Assembly: GCF_050176255.1 (NCBI RefSeq)
Contig: NZ_JBFXIE010000011.1
DNA length: 64,000 nucleotides
Strand: one strand, 5' to 3'
From: JBFXIE01 sp050176255
GTDB lineage: Bacteria; Pseudomonadota; Gammaproteobacteria; Burkholderiales; Burkholderiaceae_C
Part shown: positions 19,055 to 28,324 of the stretch, piece by piece
Layout of the letters: every line of letters starts with the position of its first letter
Position numbering within the stretch: the first letter of the stretch is position 1
The notes under the pieces: generated by a model
Seen by the model: only the letters and a program-made list of their open reading frames with translations
The model's database searches: none
Told to the model about the DNA's origin: nothing
Program-made: the position numbers and the translations under genes

Positions 19055-19608
19055 GCGACTCCAACGCGCCCAGCTCTCAGCGCGCACCGCGCCCGCCGCG
19101 CCAGTCACGCACCGGCACCACCAGCACCGGAGCGCGCAAGGCGGGCTCCAAGTCGGGCCGCAGCCGCGCCCGCGAATTTGCGCTGCAGGCGCTGTACCAG
19201 CATCTGGTGGGCGGCAACGACGCCGCCGCCATCGACCTGTTCACGCGCGACCTGGCGGGCTTTCACAAGGCTGACGCCGCGCATTACGACGCGCTCTTGC
19301 ACGGCTGCATCACCACCGCCCAGTACATGGACGAGCTGATAGCGCCGCAGCTCGACCGCAAGATGAGCGAGATTTCGCCCATCGAGCATGCGGTGATGTG
19401 GATTGGTGTGTACGAGTTTCAGCACTGCCAGGACGTGCCCTGGCGCGTGGTCATCAATGAGTGCATCGAGCTGGCCAAGGAATTTGGCGGCACCGACGGA
19501 CACAAGTACGTCAACGGCGTGCTGGGCGGCCTGGCGCCGCAGCTGCGCGCCGCCGAAGTGGCGGCCGACAAATCCGACAAGGGCGGCAAAGCCGACCCGG
19601 TCAGCTGA
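19051..19608 (+). CDS. nusB: Transcription antitermination factor NusB
   Basis: RNA-binding partner of NusE in the rRNA antitermination complex. The 185-residue product has a basic, Ser/Arg-rich N-terminal extension of about 35 residues, then the helical core beginning RAREFALQALYQHLVGG. It continues through ISPIEHAVMWIGVYEF, VPWRVVINECIELAKEFGGTDGHKYVNGVLGGLA, the standard C-terminal signature. The start is GTG 19051, overlapping the ribH stop (GTGA). The ribH-nusB linkage is widespread in bacteria. Confidence 0.95.
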   Translation: MSDSNAPSSQRAPRPPRQSRTGTTSTGARKAGSKSGRSRAREFALQALYQHLVGGNDAAAIDLFTRDLAGFHKADAAHYDALLHGCITTAQYMDELIAPQLDRKMSEISPIEHAVMWIGVYEFQHCQDVPWRVVINECIELAKEFGGTDGHKYVNGVLGGLAPQLRAAEVAADKSDKGGKADPVS

Positions 19609-19694
19609 CGGGCCGGGGGCCCGCAGGCCGCGGGTGCCGCCCGGCATCGTTTGTCACCCCTAAGCGCCCGCGCACTGCGGGCGAAAAGCACGCC

Positions 19695-20879
19695 ATGAAA
19701 TTCTCCACCCGCGCTGAGCGCATCGAACCCTTTTACGTAATGGAAGTGGCCAAGGCCGCCCAGGCTCTGGCGCACGAGGTGGCGGGCTCGCCTGAGCCGA
19801 TGATCTTTCTGAACATCGGCGAGCCCGACTTCACCGCGCCACCTCTGGTGCAGCAAGCCGCCATCCGCGCCGTGCACGACGGCCAGACGCAGTACACCGC
19901 ATCGCTGGGCCTGGAGGCTTTGCGCGAACGCATCAGCGGCTGGTATGCGCAGCGCTTCGGCGTGGATGTGCCTGCGCGGCGCATCGTGGTGACGGCTGGC
20001 GCATCGGCCGCGCTGCAGCTGGCGTGCCTGGCGCTGATCGACGCGGGCGACGAGGTGTTGATGCCCGACCCCAGCTACCCCTGCAACCGCCACTTCGTCA
20101 GCGCAGCGGAAGGCAAGGCGGTGCTGATCCCCACCACGGCGGACGAGCGCTTCCAGCTCAGCGCCGCCAAGGTCGAGGCCGCGTGGGGGCCCAGGACGCG
20201 CGGCGTGCTGCTGGCGTCGCCCTCCAACCCCACAGGCACATCGATCGCGCCCCATGAGCTGCGCCGCATCCACGACGTGGTGCGCGCCAAGGGCGGGCTG
20301 ACCATCATTGACGAGATTTACCTGGGCCTGTCCTACGACGACGCGTTTGGCCAGACGGCTCTGTCGCTGGGCGAGGACATCATCAGCATCAACAGCTTCA
20401 GCAAGTACTTCAACATGACCGGCTGGCGCCTGGGCTGGATGGTGGTGCCAGACAGCATGGTGCCGGTGGTGGAGCGCATGGCGCAAAACCTGTTCATCTG
20501 CGCCAGCACCGTGTCGCAGCACGCGGCGCTGGCCTGCTTTGATCCAGACAGCATCGCCGAGTACGAACGCCGCCGCGCCGGGTTCAGGGCGCGGCGCGAC
20601 TATTTCATCCCCGCACTGGATGCCCTGGGGCTGTCGGTGCCGGTGATGCCCGATGGCGCGTTCTACGCCTGGGCCGACTGCACGCAGGCTGCCGAGCGCC
20701 TGGGCGTTGCCGGCAGCTGGGATGTTGCCTACGAGCTGATGCGCCGCGCCCACCTGGCCGTCACGCCAGGGCGCGACTTCGGCACCGCCGACACCCGGCG
20801 CTTCGTGCGCTTTTCCACGGCCAACTCGATGGCGCAGCTGCAGGAGGCGGTAGCGCGCCTGCAGCGCCTGATCGGCTGA
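19695..20879 (+). CDS. PLP-dependent aminotransferase, class I/II
   Basis: A 394-residue fold-type I aminotransferase. Signatures: NIGEPDFTAPPLV near the N-terminus, VTAGASAALQLA, SPSNPTGT, the DEIYLGL strand and the PLP-binding Lys in SFSKYFNMTGWRLGW. The sequence resembles aspartate/alanine-type enzymes of the AspC/DapL-like subgroup; the amino-acid substrate cannot be read from the sequence. The start at ATG 19695 fits the family; an open frame upstream overlaps nusB and is ignored. It begins 86 bases after nusB and ends ten bases before ybgC, so it may be the first gene of the ybgC-tolQRA run. Confidence 0.9.
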   Translation: MKFSTRAERIEPFYVMEVAKAAQALAHEVAGSPEPMIFLNIGEPDFTAPPLVQQAAIRAVHDGQTQYTASLGLEALRERISGWYAQRFGVDVPARRIVVTAGASAALQLACLALIDAGDEVLMPDPSYPCNRHFVSAAEGKAVLIPTTADERFQLSAAKVEAAWGPRTRGVLLASPSNPTGTSIAPHELRRIHDVVRAKGGLTIIDEIYLGLSYDDAFGQTALSLGEDIISINSFSKYFNMTGWRLGWMVVPDSMVPVVERMAQNLFICASTVSQHAALACFDPDSIAEYERRRAGFRARRDYFIPALDALGLSVPVMPDGAFYAWADCTQAAERLGVAGSWDVAYELMRRAHLAVTPGRDFGTADTRRFVRFSTANSMAQLQEAVARLQRLIG

Positions 20880-20889
20880 GGAACACGGC

Positions 20890-21315
20890 ATGGCTTTCGA
20901 GTGGCCCGTGCGCATCTACTGGGAGGACACCGACGCCGGCGGCATCGTGTTCTATGCCAATTACCTCAAGTTCTTCGAGCGCGCGCGCACCGAATGGCTG
21001 CGCTCCATGGAGCTGGGGCAGCAACAATTGCGGGAACTCACGGGCGGCATGTTTGTCGTATGCGACGCACGCCTGCGCTATTTGCGCCCTGCCCGGCTGG
21101 ACGATGAACTGATTGTTACCGCCAGCCTGCGCGAAGGGGGCCGCGCTTCGCTCACAATCGAGCAGCAGGCGCTCCTGAAACCAGAGCAGATGACCCTCGA
21201 TTCCCCACCCGCACTGCTGTGCGAAGGCACCATCCGCATCGGCTGGGTGGATGCCGCCACCATGCGCCCCGGGCGCATTCCGGCCTCTCTTTTCGAACGA
21301 CTCACTTCATCATGA
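20890..21315 (+). CDS. ybgC: Acyl-CoA thioesterase of the Tol-Pal cluster
   Basis: A 141-residue hot-dog fold thioesterase, the first gene of tol-pal clusters. The catalytic region reads YWEDTDAGGIVFYANYLKFFERARTEW, with Asp15 corresponding to the catalytic Asp of the family. The ATG follows GAGGAA. The stop codon overlaps the tolQ start by four bases (ATGA), supporting coupled expression. Its physiological substrate is not settled; a role in phospholipid metabolism has been proposed for the family. Confidence 0.93.
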   Translation: MAFEWPVRIYWEDTDAGGIVFYANYLKFFERARTEWLRSMELGQQQLRELTGGMFVVCDARLRYLRPARLDDELIVTASLREGGRASLTIEQQALLKPEQMTLDSPPALLCEGTIRIGWVDAATMRPGRIPASLFERLTSS

Positions 21316-22013
21316 ATTCCCAAGACATGTCCATCCTGAGCCTGATGCTCAATGCCAGCTGGGTGGTGCAGCTGGTGATGCTGCTGCTGCTCGGTGTGTC
21401 CGTGGCCAGCTGGGCCGCCATCTTTCGCAAGTTGTTCGCGCTCAAGCGCGTGAAAGCGCTCAACGATGACTTTGAGCGCGACTTCTGGTCGGGCACCAGC
21501 CTGAACGACCTGTACGCCAGCGCCGCACAAAACGCCAAAAGCGCCGGCCCCATGGAACGCATTTTTGCCAGCGGCATGCGCGAATACCAAAAGCTGCGCG
21601 AGCGCCGCATCAGCGATGCCGGCACGCTGCTCGACGGCGCACGCCGCGCCATGCGCGCGAGTTTTCAGCGCGAGATGGACGTGATCGAGTCCAGCCTGTC
21701 ATTCCTGGGCTCGGTGGCCTCGGTATCGCCTTACGTGGGGCTGTTTGGCACCGTGTGGGGCATCATGCACGCCTTCACCGGCTTTGCCGGCATGGAGCAA
21801 GTCACGCTGGCCACCGTGGCGCCAGGCATTGCCGAAGCGCTGGTGGCCACCGCCATTGGCCTCTTTGCCGCGATTCCCGCTGTGATTGCCTACAACCGCT
21901 TTGCGCGAGACATCGACCGCGTGGCCACCCACCAGGAGACCTTCATCGAAGAATTCTCCAACATCCTGCAGCGCAACCTGGGCGCGCAGCCCGGCTCGCC
22001 CTCGGGGCATTGA
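21312..22013 (+). CDS. tolQ: Tol-Pal system proton channel subunit TolQ
   Basis: Inner-membrane motor subunit which, with TolR, energises TolA for outer-membrane constriction at division. The 233-residue product has an N-terminal membrane helix (residues about 14-35), a long cytoplasmic region with GMREYQKLRERR and MDVIESSLSFLGSVASVSPYVGLFGTVWGIMHAF, then a third helix in AEALVATAIGLFAAIPAVIAYNRF. The start at 21312 overlaps the ybgC stop. A separate ExbB-type paralogue is encoded at 8466. Confidence 0.95.
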   Translation: MNSQDMSILSLMLNASWVVQLVMLLLLGVSVASWAAIFRKLFALKRVKALNDDFERDFWSGTSLNDLYASAAQNAKSAGPMERIFASGMREYQKLRERRISDAGTLLDGARRAMRASFQREMDVIESSLSFLGSVASVSPYVGLFGTVWGIMHAFTGFAGMEQVTLATVAPGIAEALVATAIGLFAAIPAVIAYNRFARDIDRVATHQETFIEEFSNILQRNLGAQPGSPSGH

Positions 22014-22025
22014 CCGAGAACTGAC

Positions 22026-22451
22026 ATGCCCGCAATGGCCTCTCGAAGCGGCACGCGCCGCCGCTCCATGAACGAAATCAACATGGTGCCCTTCATCGAC
22101 GTGATGCTGGTGCTGCTCATCATCTTCATGGTGACGGCGCCCATGCTCACGCCCGGAATGGTGGATGTGCCCAGCGTGGGCAAGAGCAAGAACCAGCCCA
22201 AAATCTTTGCCACCGTGATCGTGAACCAAGACGGCTCACTGCGCTTTAAGACACGTGATGCCGAGCGCACGCTCAGCCAGCGTGAGATTGGCAACGCGGC
22301 GCTGATTTGGCAGCAGGCTCAGAGCGGCGAGTCTGCGGTGGTTATTGCAGCTGAGAAGAGCGTCCAATACGAAACCGTGGTCAAAGCTATGGACGCGCTG
22401 CAAAAAGCAGGTGTCCAGCGCGTGGGCTTATCCGTCAAACAAGGCGGCTAA
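22026..22451 (+). CDS. tolR: Tol-Pal system protein TolR
   Basis: Partner of TolQ, 141 residues. It has a basic cytoplasmic N-terminus, then one membrane helix with the conserved Asp in NMVPFIDVMLVLLIIFMV, then a periplasmic domain ending in RVGLSVKQGG. It starts 12 bases after tolQ and is followed six bases later by tolA. Confidence 0.95.
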   Translation: MPAMASRSGTRRRSMNEINMVPFIDVMLVLLIIFMVTAPMLTPGMVDVPSVGKSKNQPKIFATVIVNQDGSLRFKTRDAERTLSQREIGNAALIWQQAQSGESAVVIAAEKSVQYETVVKAMDALQKAGVQRVGLSVKQGG

Positions 22452-22457
22452 ACCGGT

Positions 22458-23459
22458 TTGAACGAATCACGCATGCACGCCACCCACGACCGCGACCAGT
22501 TTGCCCCGCCCCGCCCGCCCGGACGCCTGCGGGCCGTCGCCCTGGCGGTGCTGGCCCACGCCGCGCTCATTGGCGCGCTGACCTGGGGCGTGAACTGGAA
22601 GAGCAGCACGGACCAGCCAGCGGTGGAGGCAGAACTGTGGTCCGCCTTACCACAGCAGGCCGCGCCGCGTGCGGTGGAGCCACCCCCACCGCCACCGCCC
22701 AGCCCGACACCTGAGCCCGCACCTGCGCCGACACCTGCACCGCCGCCGCCCCCGCCGCCACCACGGCAGGAGCAGGCAGACGCACGCGAGGCCGACATTG
22801 CGCTCGAGCGCGAGAAAAAGCGCCTGCAAGAAGAAAAGAAAAAGCGCGAGCAACTGGAGCGCGAGAAGCGTGAACGCGAGCGGCAAGCGCAGCTGGAGCG
22901 GGAAAAGAAGGAAAAAGAGCGCCTGCAAAAAGAGAAGGAAAAAGCTGAACGCGAAAAAGCCGAGCGCGAGAAGGAGCAGCGCGAAAAACAGCTGGCCGAG
23001 CAAAAGAAGCTGGAGCAGCAAAAAGCCGAGCAGGAAAAGCAAAAGAAGCTGGCCGAAGAAAAACGCAAAGCCGCCGAAGAAGCCAGGCGCGTGGAAGCCA
23101 TGCGCCAGGAGAACCTGCGCCGCATGCAGGGCCTGGCAGGCGCCACCGGCGGCGAATCTGCCACCGGCACCGCCCTGCGCAGCTCGGGCCCCTCGGGCAG
23201 CTACGGCGGCAAGGTGGCAGCCAAGGTCAAGCCCAACATCGTCTATCCCGACACCATTGCCGGCAACCCGCGCGCCGAGGTGGAGGTGCGCGCCGCGCCC
23301 GACGGCACCATCGTCGGCGCGCGCATCACCCAGTCCAGCGGCAACAAGGCCTGGGACGACGCCGTGGTGCGTGCCTTGCAGCGCACCGAAACCCTGCCGC
23401 GCGACGTGGACGGGCGCGTGCCCTCGTCCCTGGTGATCGGCTTTCGGCCAAAGGATTGA
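22458..23459 (+). CDS. tolA: Cell envelope integrity protein TolA
   Basis: Links the TolQR motor to Pal across the periplasm. The 333-residue product has one N-terminal membrane helix (LAVLAHAALIGALTWGV), a proline-rich segment rich in PPPP (about residues 75-105), a long Lys/Glu/Ala helix rich in EREK and EKEQ repeats (about 110-220), and a C-terminal TonB-like domain with GNPRAEVEVRAAPDGTIVGARI. The TTG at 22458 is the first possible start; ATG 22473 is an alternative, and neither has an ideal ribosome site. tolB and pal, which usually follow, are absent: the next gene is a transporter on the other strand. Confidence 0.93.
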   Translation: MNESRMHATHDRDQFAPPRPPGRLRAVALAVLAHAALIGALTWGVNWKSSTDQPAVEAELWSALPQQAAPRAVEPPPPPPPSPTPEPAPAPTPAPPPPPPPPRQEQADAREADIALEREKKRLQEEKKKREQLEREKRERERQAQLEREKKEKERLQKEKEKAEREKAEREKEQREKQLAEQKKLEQQKAEQEKQKKLAEEKRKAAEEARRVEAMRQENLRRMQGLAGATGGESATGTALRSSGPSGSYGGKVAAKVKPNIVYPDTIAGNPRAEVEVRAAPDGTIVGARITQSSGNKAWDDAVVRALQRTETLPRDVDGRVPSSLVIGFRPKD

Positions 23460-23510
23460 GTCAGCGCAAACGCAGCTGCCAAAGGTTACCGCACCGGGGT
23501 TTGAGCCAAA

Positions 23511-23563
23511 ACAGGCTCAAGCCCATGTAAAACAAGCGCTGCCAGCTATAGTTTTTGAATCAT
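23511..23563. repeat. Dispersed palindromic repeat between tolA and MFS gene
   Basis: AGCCAAAACAGGCTCAAGCC, a short spacer, and AACAAGCGCTGCCAGCTATA followed by GTTTTTGAAT. It lies between the convergent tolA and transporter genes, where a terminator would be expected, and ends three bases from the transporter stop codon. Confidence 0.8.
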
Positions 23564-23565
23564 TG

Positions 23566-24897
23566 TCAAGCGCGCTGCTCGATCATGCGGTTGATGCGCA
23601 ACGCGCCCAGCGTGCACACCACGCCGGACAGCAAATACAGCGTCACGGCGCCAAGCCCGAAACGTGCCGACAGCCCCAGCGCCACCAGCGGCGCAAAGGC
23701 GGCGCCAATCAGCCACGCCAGGTCGGACGACAGCGCAGCGCCCGTGTAGCGGTGCTGGGTGGAGAAGTTCGACGTGACCGTGCCCGAGGCCTGGCCGTAC
23801 GACAGGCCCAGCAGCACAAAGCCCAGCAGCAAAAACGCGGTGCCGCCCAGAGTATTGCCGCCCAGCAGCCAGGGCGTGGCCAGGCTGAACAGACCGATCA
23901 GCACCGCCATCGCGCCCAGCAGATTGCGCCGGCCCACACGGTCGGCCAGCCGGCCGGAAACGGCCACCGCTCCCATGGCCAAAAAGGCGCCCACTATCTG
24001 CACGCCCAGCACCTCGGTCATGGAGCGTTCGGAATACAGCGCCAGCCACGACAGCGGAAACACCGTCACCACATGAAACAGCGCAAAGCTGGCCAGCGCG
24101 GCAAAGGCGCCCAGCACCACGTTGCCGCCCTCGTCGCGCATCACGCGGCCCACGCCCACGGGCTCCAGCTCTTTTTCCTGCAGCAGCTCGGCATAAGACT
24201 GCCCCACCACCAGGCGCAGCCGGGCAAACAGCGCAACCACGTTGACTGCAAACGCCACAAAGAACGGGTAGCGCCAGCCCCAGGACAGGAACTCTTCGCT
24301 GGACAGGCTGCCGTAAAGATAGGCAAACAACCCAGCCGCCAGCGCAAACCCCACGGGCGCGCCCAGCTGTCCGACCATGGCGTACCAGCCACGGCGCTCG
24401 GGCGGCGCCGCCATGGCCAGCAGTGACGGCAGGCCGTCCCACGAGCCGCCCAGCGCCAGCCCCTGACCAAAGCGCAGCACCACCAGTGCCGCAGCAGCTG
24501 CCAGCCCCGCCGTCTGGTAGCCAGGCAAGAAGGCCATGCCGGCCGTGCAGGTGCCCAGCAGGAAAAGCGCCACCGTCAGCTTGGTGCCGCGCCCCCAGCG
24601 GCGCTGCACGGCCATCGACAGCGCCGTGCCCAGCGGCCGGGCGATGAAGGCAATCGCAAAAATGGCAAAGGCTGCCAGCGTGCCGTCCAGCCGCGACAGG
24701 AAGGGAAACAGCAGCGACGGGAACACCAGCACGCAGGCGATGCCGAACACGAAAAAGTCGAAATACTCGGAGGCGCGCCCGATGATCACGCCCACGGCAA
24801 TCTCGCCCGGGGTGACGTCTTCGTCGGTGTGCGCGTGCGACAGCGACGCCGCACTCTCAGGGCCGTGAACGGGGTATGCGATGGAACCGCTAGTCAT
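23566..24897 (-). CDS. MFS transporter, metabolite:H+ symporter type
   Basis: A 443-residue inner-membrane transporter with about twelve hydrophobic segments. The loop-2 style motif ADRVGRRNLLG and the N-terminal SEYFDFFVFGIACVLVFPSLLFP are like the metabolite:H+ symporter subgroup (organic acids, osmolytes), but the substrate cannot be inferred. The start at ATG 24897 has a strong AAGGAG seven bases upstream, which settles it over the frame's upstream extension. It has no partner genes: tolA converges from the left, and cyoA diverges on the right across 310 bases. Confidence 0.85.
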   Translation of the reverse strand: MTSGSIAYPVHGPESAASLSHAHTDEDVTPGEIAVGVIIGRASEYFDFFVFGIACVLVFPSLLFPFLSRLDGTLAAFAIFAIAFIARPLGTALSMAVQRRWGRGTKLTVALFLLGTCTAGMAFLPGYQTAGLAAAAALVVLRFGQGLALGGSWDGLPSLLAMAAPPERRGWYAMVGQLGAPVGFALAAGLFAYLYGSLSSEEFLSWGWRYPFFVAFAVNVVALFARLRLVVGQSYAELLQEKELEPVGVGRVMRDEGGNVVLGAFAALASFALFHVVTVFPLSWLALYSERSMTEVLGVQIVGAFLAMGAVAVSGRLADRVGRRNLLGAMAVLIGLFSLATPWLLGGNTLGGTAFLLLGFVLLGLSYGQASGTVTSNFSTQHRYTGAALSSDLAWLIGAAFAPLVALGLSARFGLGAVTLYLLSGVVCTLGALRINRMIEQRA

Positions 24898-25207
24898 GAC
24901 CGTACTCCTTGGGCTTTGCAGACACATTCACGTTCTACACGCAAGCCCGTAGGTCAACAAGTGCGCTTACACTGACGCCCCGCGCGGGAAAACCCGCACG
25001 CCCACCAGCCAGGAACGTCGGTGCGGCAACGCCCGCAAGCCGGGCAAGGCCCGGATCAAGCAAAAACCTTGACCCAGGACAAAATGTCCAATCGACAAAG
25101 CTGCTAGGCGTATTAAATTCCCGACGGTTCGGTAATCCGCGTTTACACCTAGCCTCGCGCTGCCCTGGCGGCGCAAGCCAGTTCATGTTTTTTACACGCC
25201 CTTTGCA
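24898..25207. other. Leader region between the MFS gene and cyoA
   Basis: 310 bases without a gene. Contents: a small hairpin near 24981-24996 (GCGGG and CCCGC arms), GC-rich inverted repeats near 25030-25055 (CCGGGC ... GCCCGG), and a weak promoter-like pair for cyoA (TCGACA at 25092-25097 and TAAATT at 25114-25119, 16 bases apart). The promoter is a low-confidence reading. Confidence 0.5.
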
Positions 25208-26257
25208 ATGCTCCAACTGAAGAAACTCCGCGGGCCCGCCTGGCTCGCCGCGGCCCTTGCCGCAGCCAGCCTGGCTGGTTGCAGCAAGGCCGTCGTCCTG
25301 AACCCTGCGGGAGACATCGCCTCCCAGCAGGGCAACCTGGTGGTGACTGCCACCTTGCTGATGCTGATCATCATCGTGCCAGTGATCGTGCTGACGCTGC
25401 TGTTCGCCTGGAAATACCGCCAGAGCAATACCAGCGCCGAATACGACCCAGAGTGGCATCACTCCACATCGCTGGAACTGGTGATCTGGAGCGTGCCGCT
25501 GCTGATCATCATTGCCCTGGGCGCGCTGACCTGGATCGCCACCCACAAGCTCGACCCCTACCGCCCTCTGGATCGCATCGACGCACAGCGCCCGCTGCCC
25601 GCAGACGTGCGCCCGCTGGAGGTGCAGGTGGTGGCCATGGACTGGAAGTGGCTGTTTTTCTACCCCGAGCAAGGCATTGCCACCGTGAACGAGTTGGCAG
25701 CGCCGGTGGATCGCCCAATTTTGTTCAAGCTCACCGCCACATCGACGATGAACGCGTTTTATGTGCCCGATCTGGCCGGCATGATCTACGCCATGCCCGG
25801 CATGCAGACCGAGCTGAACGCCGTCATCAACAAGCCCGGCGTGTACAACGGCCTGGCCTCGCACCACAGCGGCCCTGGCTTTTCTGGCATGACCTTCAAG
25901 TTCCACGGCCTCAGCGATGCCGACTTCGCGCAGTGGGTGGACAAAGCCAAGACCGAGGGCAAGCCCCTGGACAAGGCTGCCTACCTGCAACTGGCCCAGC
26001 CCAGCCAGCGCGACCCCGTGCAGCGCTTTTCTGCGGTCGAGGACGGTCTGTACGACAAGGTGCTCAACCGCTGCGTCGAAGACGGCCAGATGTGCATGCA
26101 CGACATGATGGCCATCGACGAGCGTGGCGGCGAGGCCTATGTCAAGGCCGTCGGCCTGACGCTGCCACAGGACGTGTGCACCGCCAGCAACGCGCCGCAG
26201 ATTCTGGCTGCCCTGCAGCCGGTTGCGGCCACCCCTGAGGCAACCAACCAGCAGTGA
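25208..26257 (+). CDS. cyoA: Cytochrome bo3 ubiquinol oxidase subunit II
   Basis: Subunit II of the proton-pumping quinol oxidase. The 349-residue protein is a lipoprotein precursor (signal peptide with lipobox LAGC at residues 23-26), with two further membrane helices and a periplasmic cupredoxin-like domain. That domain lacks the Cys-x3-Cys and His ligands of a CuA centre, and KPGVYNGLASHHSGPGFSGM is typical of CyoA, so this is a quinol rather than cytochrome c oxidase subunit. The C-terminal extension after residue 230 also fits CyoA. It is the first gene of cyoABCD-SURF1-regBA. Confidence 0.95.
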   Translation: MLQLKKLRGPAWLAAALAAASLAGCSKAVVLNPAGDIASQQGNLVVTATLLMLIIIVPVIVLTLLFAWKYRQSNTSAEYDPEWHHSTSLELVIWSVPLLIIIALGALTWIATHKLDPYRPLDRIDAQRPLPADVRPLEVQVVAMDWKWLFFYPEQGIATVNELAAPVDRPILFKLTATSTMNAFYVPDLAGMIYAMPGMQTELNAVINKPGVYNGLASHHSGPGFSGMTFKFHGLSDADFAQWVDKAKTEGKPLDKAAYLQLAQPSQRDPVQRFSAVEDGLYDKVLNRCVEDGQMCMHDMMAIDERGGEAYVKAVGLTLPQDVCTASNAPQILAALQPVAATPEATNQQ

Positions 26258-26317
26258 CTTTGACGGGTCCGTTGCCGGCGCGAGCTGGCGGGTGGCCCAC
26301 TAGCCAAGAGATTCGAT

Positions 26318-28324
26318 ATGTTGTCTGAACAAACTACCCCGGCCCACTGGCTGTTGGGCCGCATCACCTGGGACTCGATCCCGATGGCGCACGAGCCCAT
26401 CGTGCTGTGGACATTCATTGCGGTGGTACTGGGCGGCATGGTGATGCTGGCCGGCATCACCAAGTTCCGCCTGTGGGGCCCGCTGTGGCGCGACTGGATC
26501 TGCTCGATCGACCACAAGAAGATCGGCATCATGTACATGATCCTGGGCCTGGTCATGTTCCTGCGCGGCTTTGCCGACGCGGTGATGATGCGCCTGCAGC
26601 AGTCCATGGCCTTTGGCGAGAACATGGGCTATCTGCCGCCGCACCACTACGACCAGATCTTCACGGCCCACGGCGTGATCATGATCTTCTTCGTGGCCAT
26701 GCCCTTCGTGACGGGCCTGATGAACTACCTGGTGCCGCTGCAGATCGGCGCACGCGACGTGTCGTTCCCGTTCCTGAACAACTTCAGCTTCTGGATGACC
26801 ACCGGCGGCGCCGTGCTGGTGATGGTCTCGCTGTTCCTGGGCGAGTTCTCCACCTCCGGCTGGCTGGCGCTATCCACCCTCGGGGCGCAAGACACTGGCG
26901 TGGGGCTGGACTACTACATCTGGGGGCTGCAGGTGGCGGGGGTGGGCACCACCTTGTCGGGTATCAACCTGATCGTCACCATCATCAAGATGCGCGCGCC
27001 GGGCATGAACCTGATGAAGATGCCCGTCTTCACCTGGACTGCCCTGTGCACCAACGCGCTGATCGTGGCATCGTTCCCGGTGCTGACGGCCGCGCTGGTA
27101 CTGATGAGCCTGGACCGCTACCTGGGCACCAACTTCTTCACGAACGACCTGGGCGGCAACCCCATGCTGTACGTGAACCTGATCTGGATCTGGGGCCACC
27201 CCGAGGTGTACATCCTGATCCTGCCGTGCTTTGGCGTGTTCTCAGAGATCGTGGCCACGTTCAGCCGCAAGCGCCTGTTTGGCTACACCTCCATGGTGTA
27301 TGCCACGGTGTGTATCACCATCTTGTCGTACCTGGTGTGGCTGCACCACTTCTTCACCATGGGTTCGGGCGCCAGCGTGAACACCTTCTTCGGCATCACC
27401 ACGATGATCATCTCGATCCCGACGGGCGCCAAGATCTTCAACTGGCTGTTCACCATGTACAAGGGCCGCATCCGCTTCACCGTGCCCATGCTGTGGACGG
27501 TGGGCTTCATGTGCACCTTTGCCATCGGCGGTATGACCGGCGTGCTGCTGGCCGTGCCCCCGGCCGACTTCGTGCTGCACAACAGCCTGTTCCTGATCGC
27601 GCACTTCCACAACGTGATCATCGGCGGCGTGGTGTTCGCCGTGTTTGCCGGCATCAACTACTGGTACCCCAAGGCCTTTGGCTACAAGCTCGATGAGTTC
27701 TGGGGCAAATGCTCGTTCTGGTTCTGGCTGGTGGGTTTCTGGGTGGCGTTCACGCCGCTGTACATCCTGGGCCTGATGGGCGTGACGCGCCGCGTGAGCC
27801 ACTTTGAAGACCCTTCGCTGCAGATCTGGTTCATCATCGCCGCCTGCGGCGCGGGCCTGATCGCCCTGGGCATTGCCAGTTTCTTCATCCAGCTGATCGT
27901 GAGCTACCTCAAGCGCGAGCAGCTGCGCGACGTGACTGGCGACCCCTGGGACGCCCGCACGCTGGAGTGGGCCACCTCCTCGCCCCCGCCGCAGTACAAC
28001 TTTGCCTTCACGCCCGTGGCGCACGAGATCGATGCCTGGTGGGACATGAAGAAGCACGGCTACCAGCGCCCGCTGACCGGCTTCCAGCCGATCCACATGC
28101 CCGCCAACACGGGCGCAGGCGTGGTGATTGCCGCGCTGTCCACCCTGTTCGGCTTCGCGATGATCTGGCACATGTGGCCGCTGGCGATCGCATCGTTCGC
28201 CGCGACCGTGCTGGCCTCGATCATCCATACCTTCAACTACAAGCGTGACTACTACATCCCCGCAGCCGACGTGGCCGCCACGGAAGACGCACGCACCCAG
28301 CAGCTTGCAGCAGCCCATGTCTGA
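26318..28324 (+). CDS. cyoB: Cytochrome bo3 ubiquinol oxidase subunit I
   Basis: Catalytic subunit holding low-spin heme b, high-spin heme o3 and CuB. The 668-residue polytopic protein has the family features: FTAHGVIMIFF (low-spin heme His), GHPEVYILILPCFGV with the cross-linked His-Tyr pair of the CuB site, HHFFTMG (CuB His pair) and AHFHNVIIGG (heme His ligands). Length matches E. coli CyoB (about 660). It follows cyoA by 60 bases and overlaps cyoC by eight. Confidence 0.97.
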   Translation: MLSEQTTPAHWLLGRITWDSIPMAHEPIVLWTFIAVVLGGMVMLAGITKFRLWGPLWRDWICSIDHKKIGIMYMILGLVMFLRGFADAVMMRLQQSMAFGENMGYLPPHHYDQIFTAHGVIMIFFVAMPFVTGLMNYLVPLQIGARDVSFPFLNNFSFWMTTGGAVLVMVSLFLGEFSTSGWLALSTLGAQDTGVGLDYYIWGLQVAGVGTTLSGINLIVTIIKMRAPGMNLMKMPVFTWTALCTNALIVASFPVLTAALVLMSLDRYLGTNFFTNDLGGNPMLYVNLIWIWGHPEVYILILPCFGVFSEIVATFSRKRLFGYTSMVYATVCITILSYLVWLHHFFTMGSGASVNTFFGITTMIISIPTGAKIFNWLFTMYKGRIRFTVPMLWTVGFMCTFAIGGMTGVLLAVPPADFVLHNSLFLIAHFHNVIIGGVVFAVFAGINYWYPKAFGYKLDEFWGKCSFWFWLVGFWVAFTPLYILGLMGVTRRVSHFEDPSLQIWFIIAACGAGLIALGIASFFIQLIVSYLKREQLRDVTGDPWDARTLEWATSSPPPQYNFAFTPVAHEIDAWWDMKKHGYQRPLTGFQPIHMPANTGAGVVIAALSTLFGFAMIWHMWPLAIASFAATVLASIIHTFNYKRDYYIPAADVAATEDARTQQLAAAHV

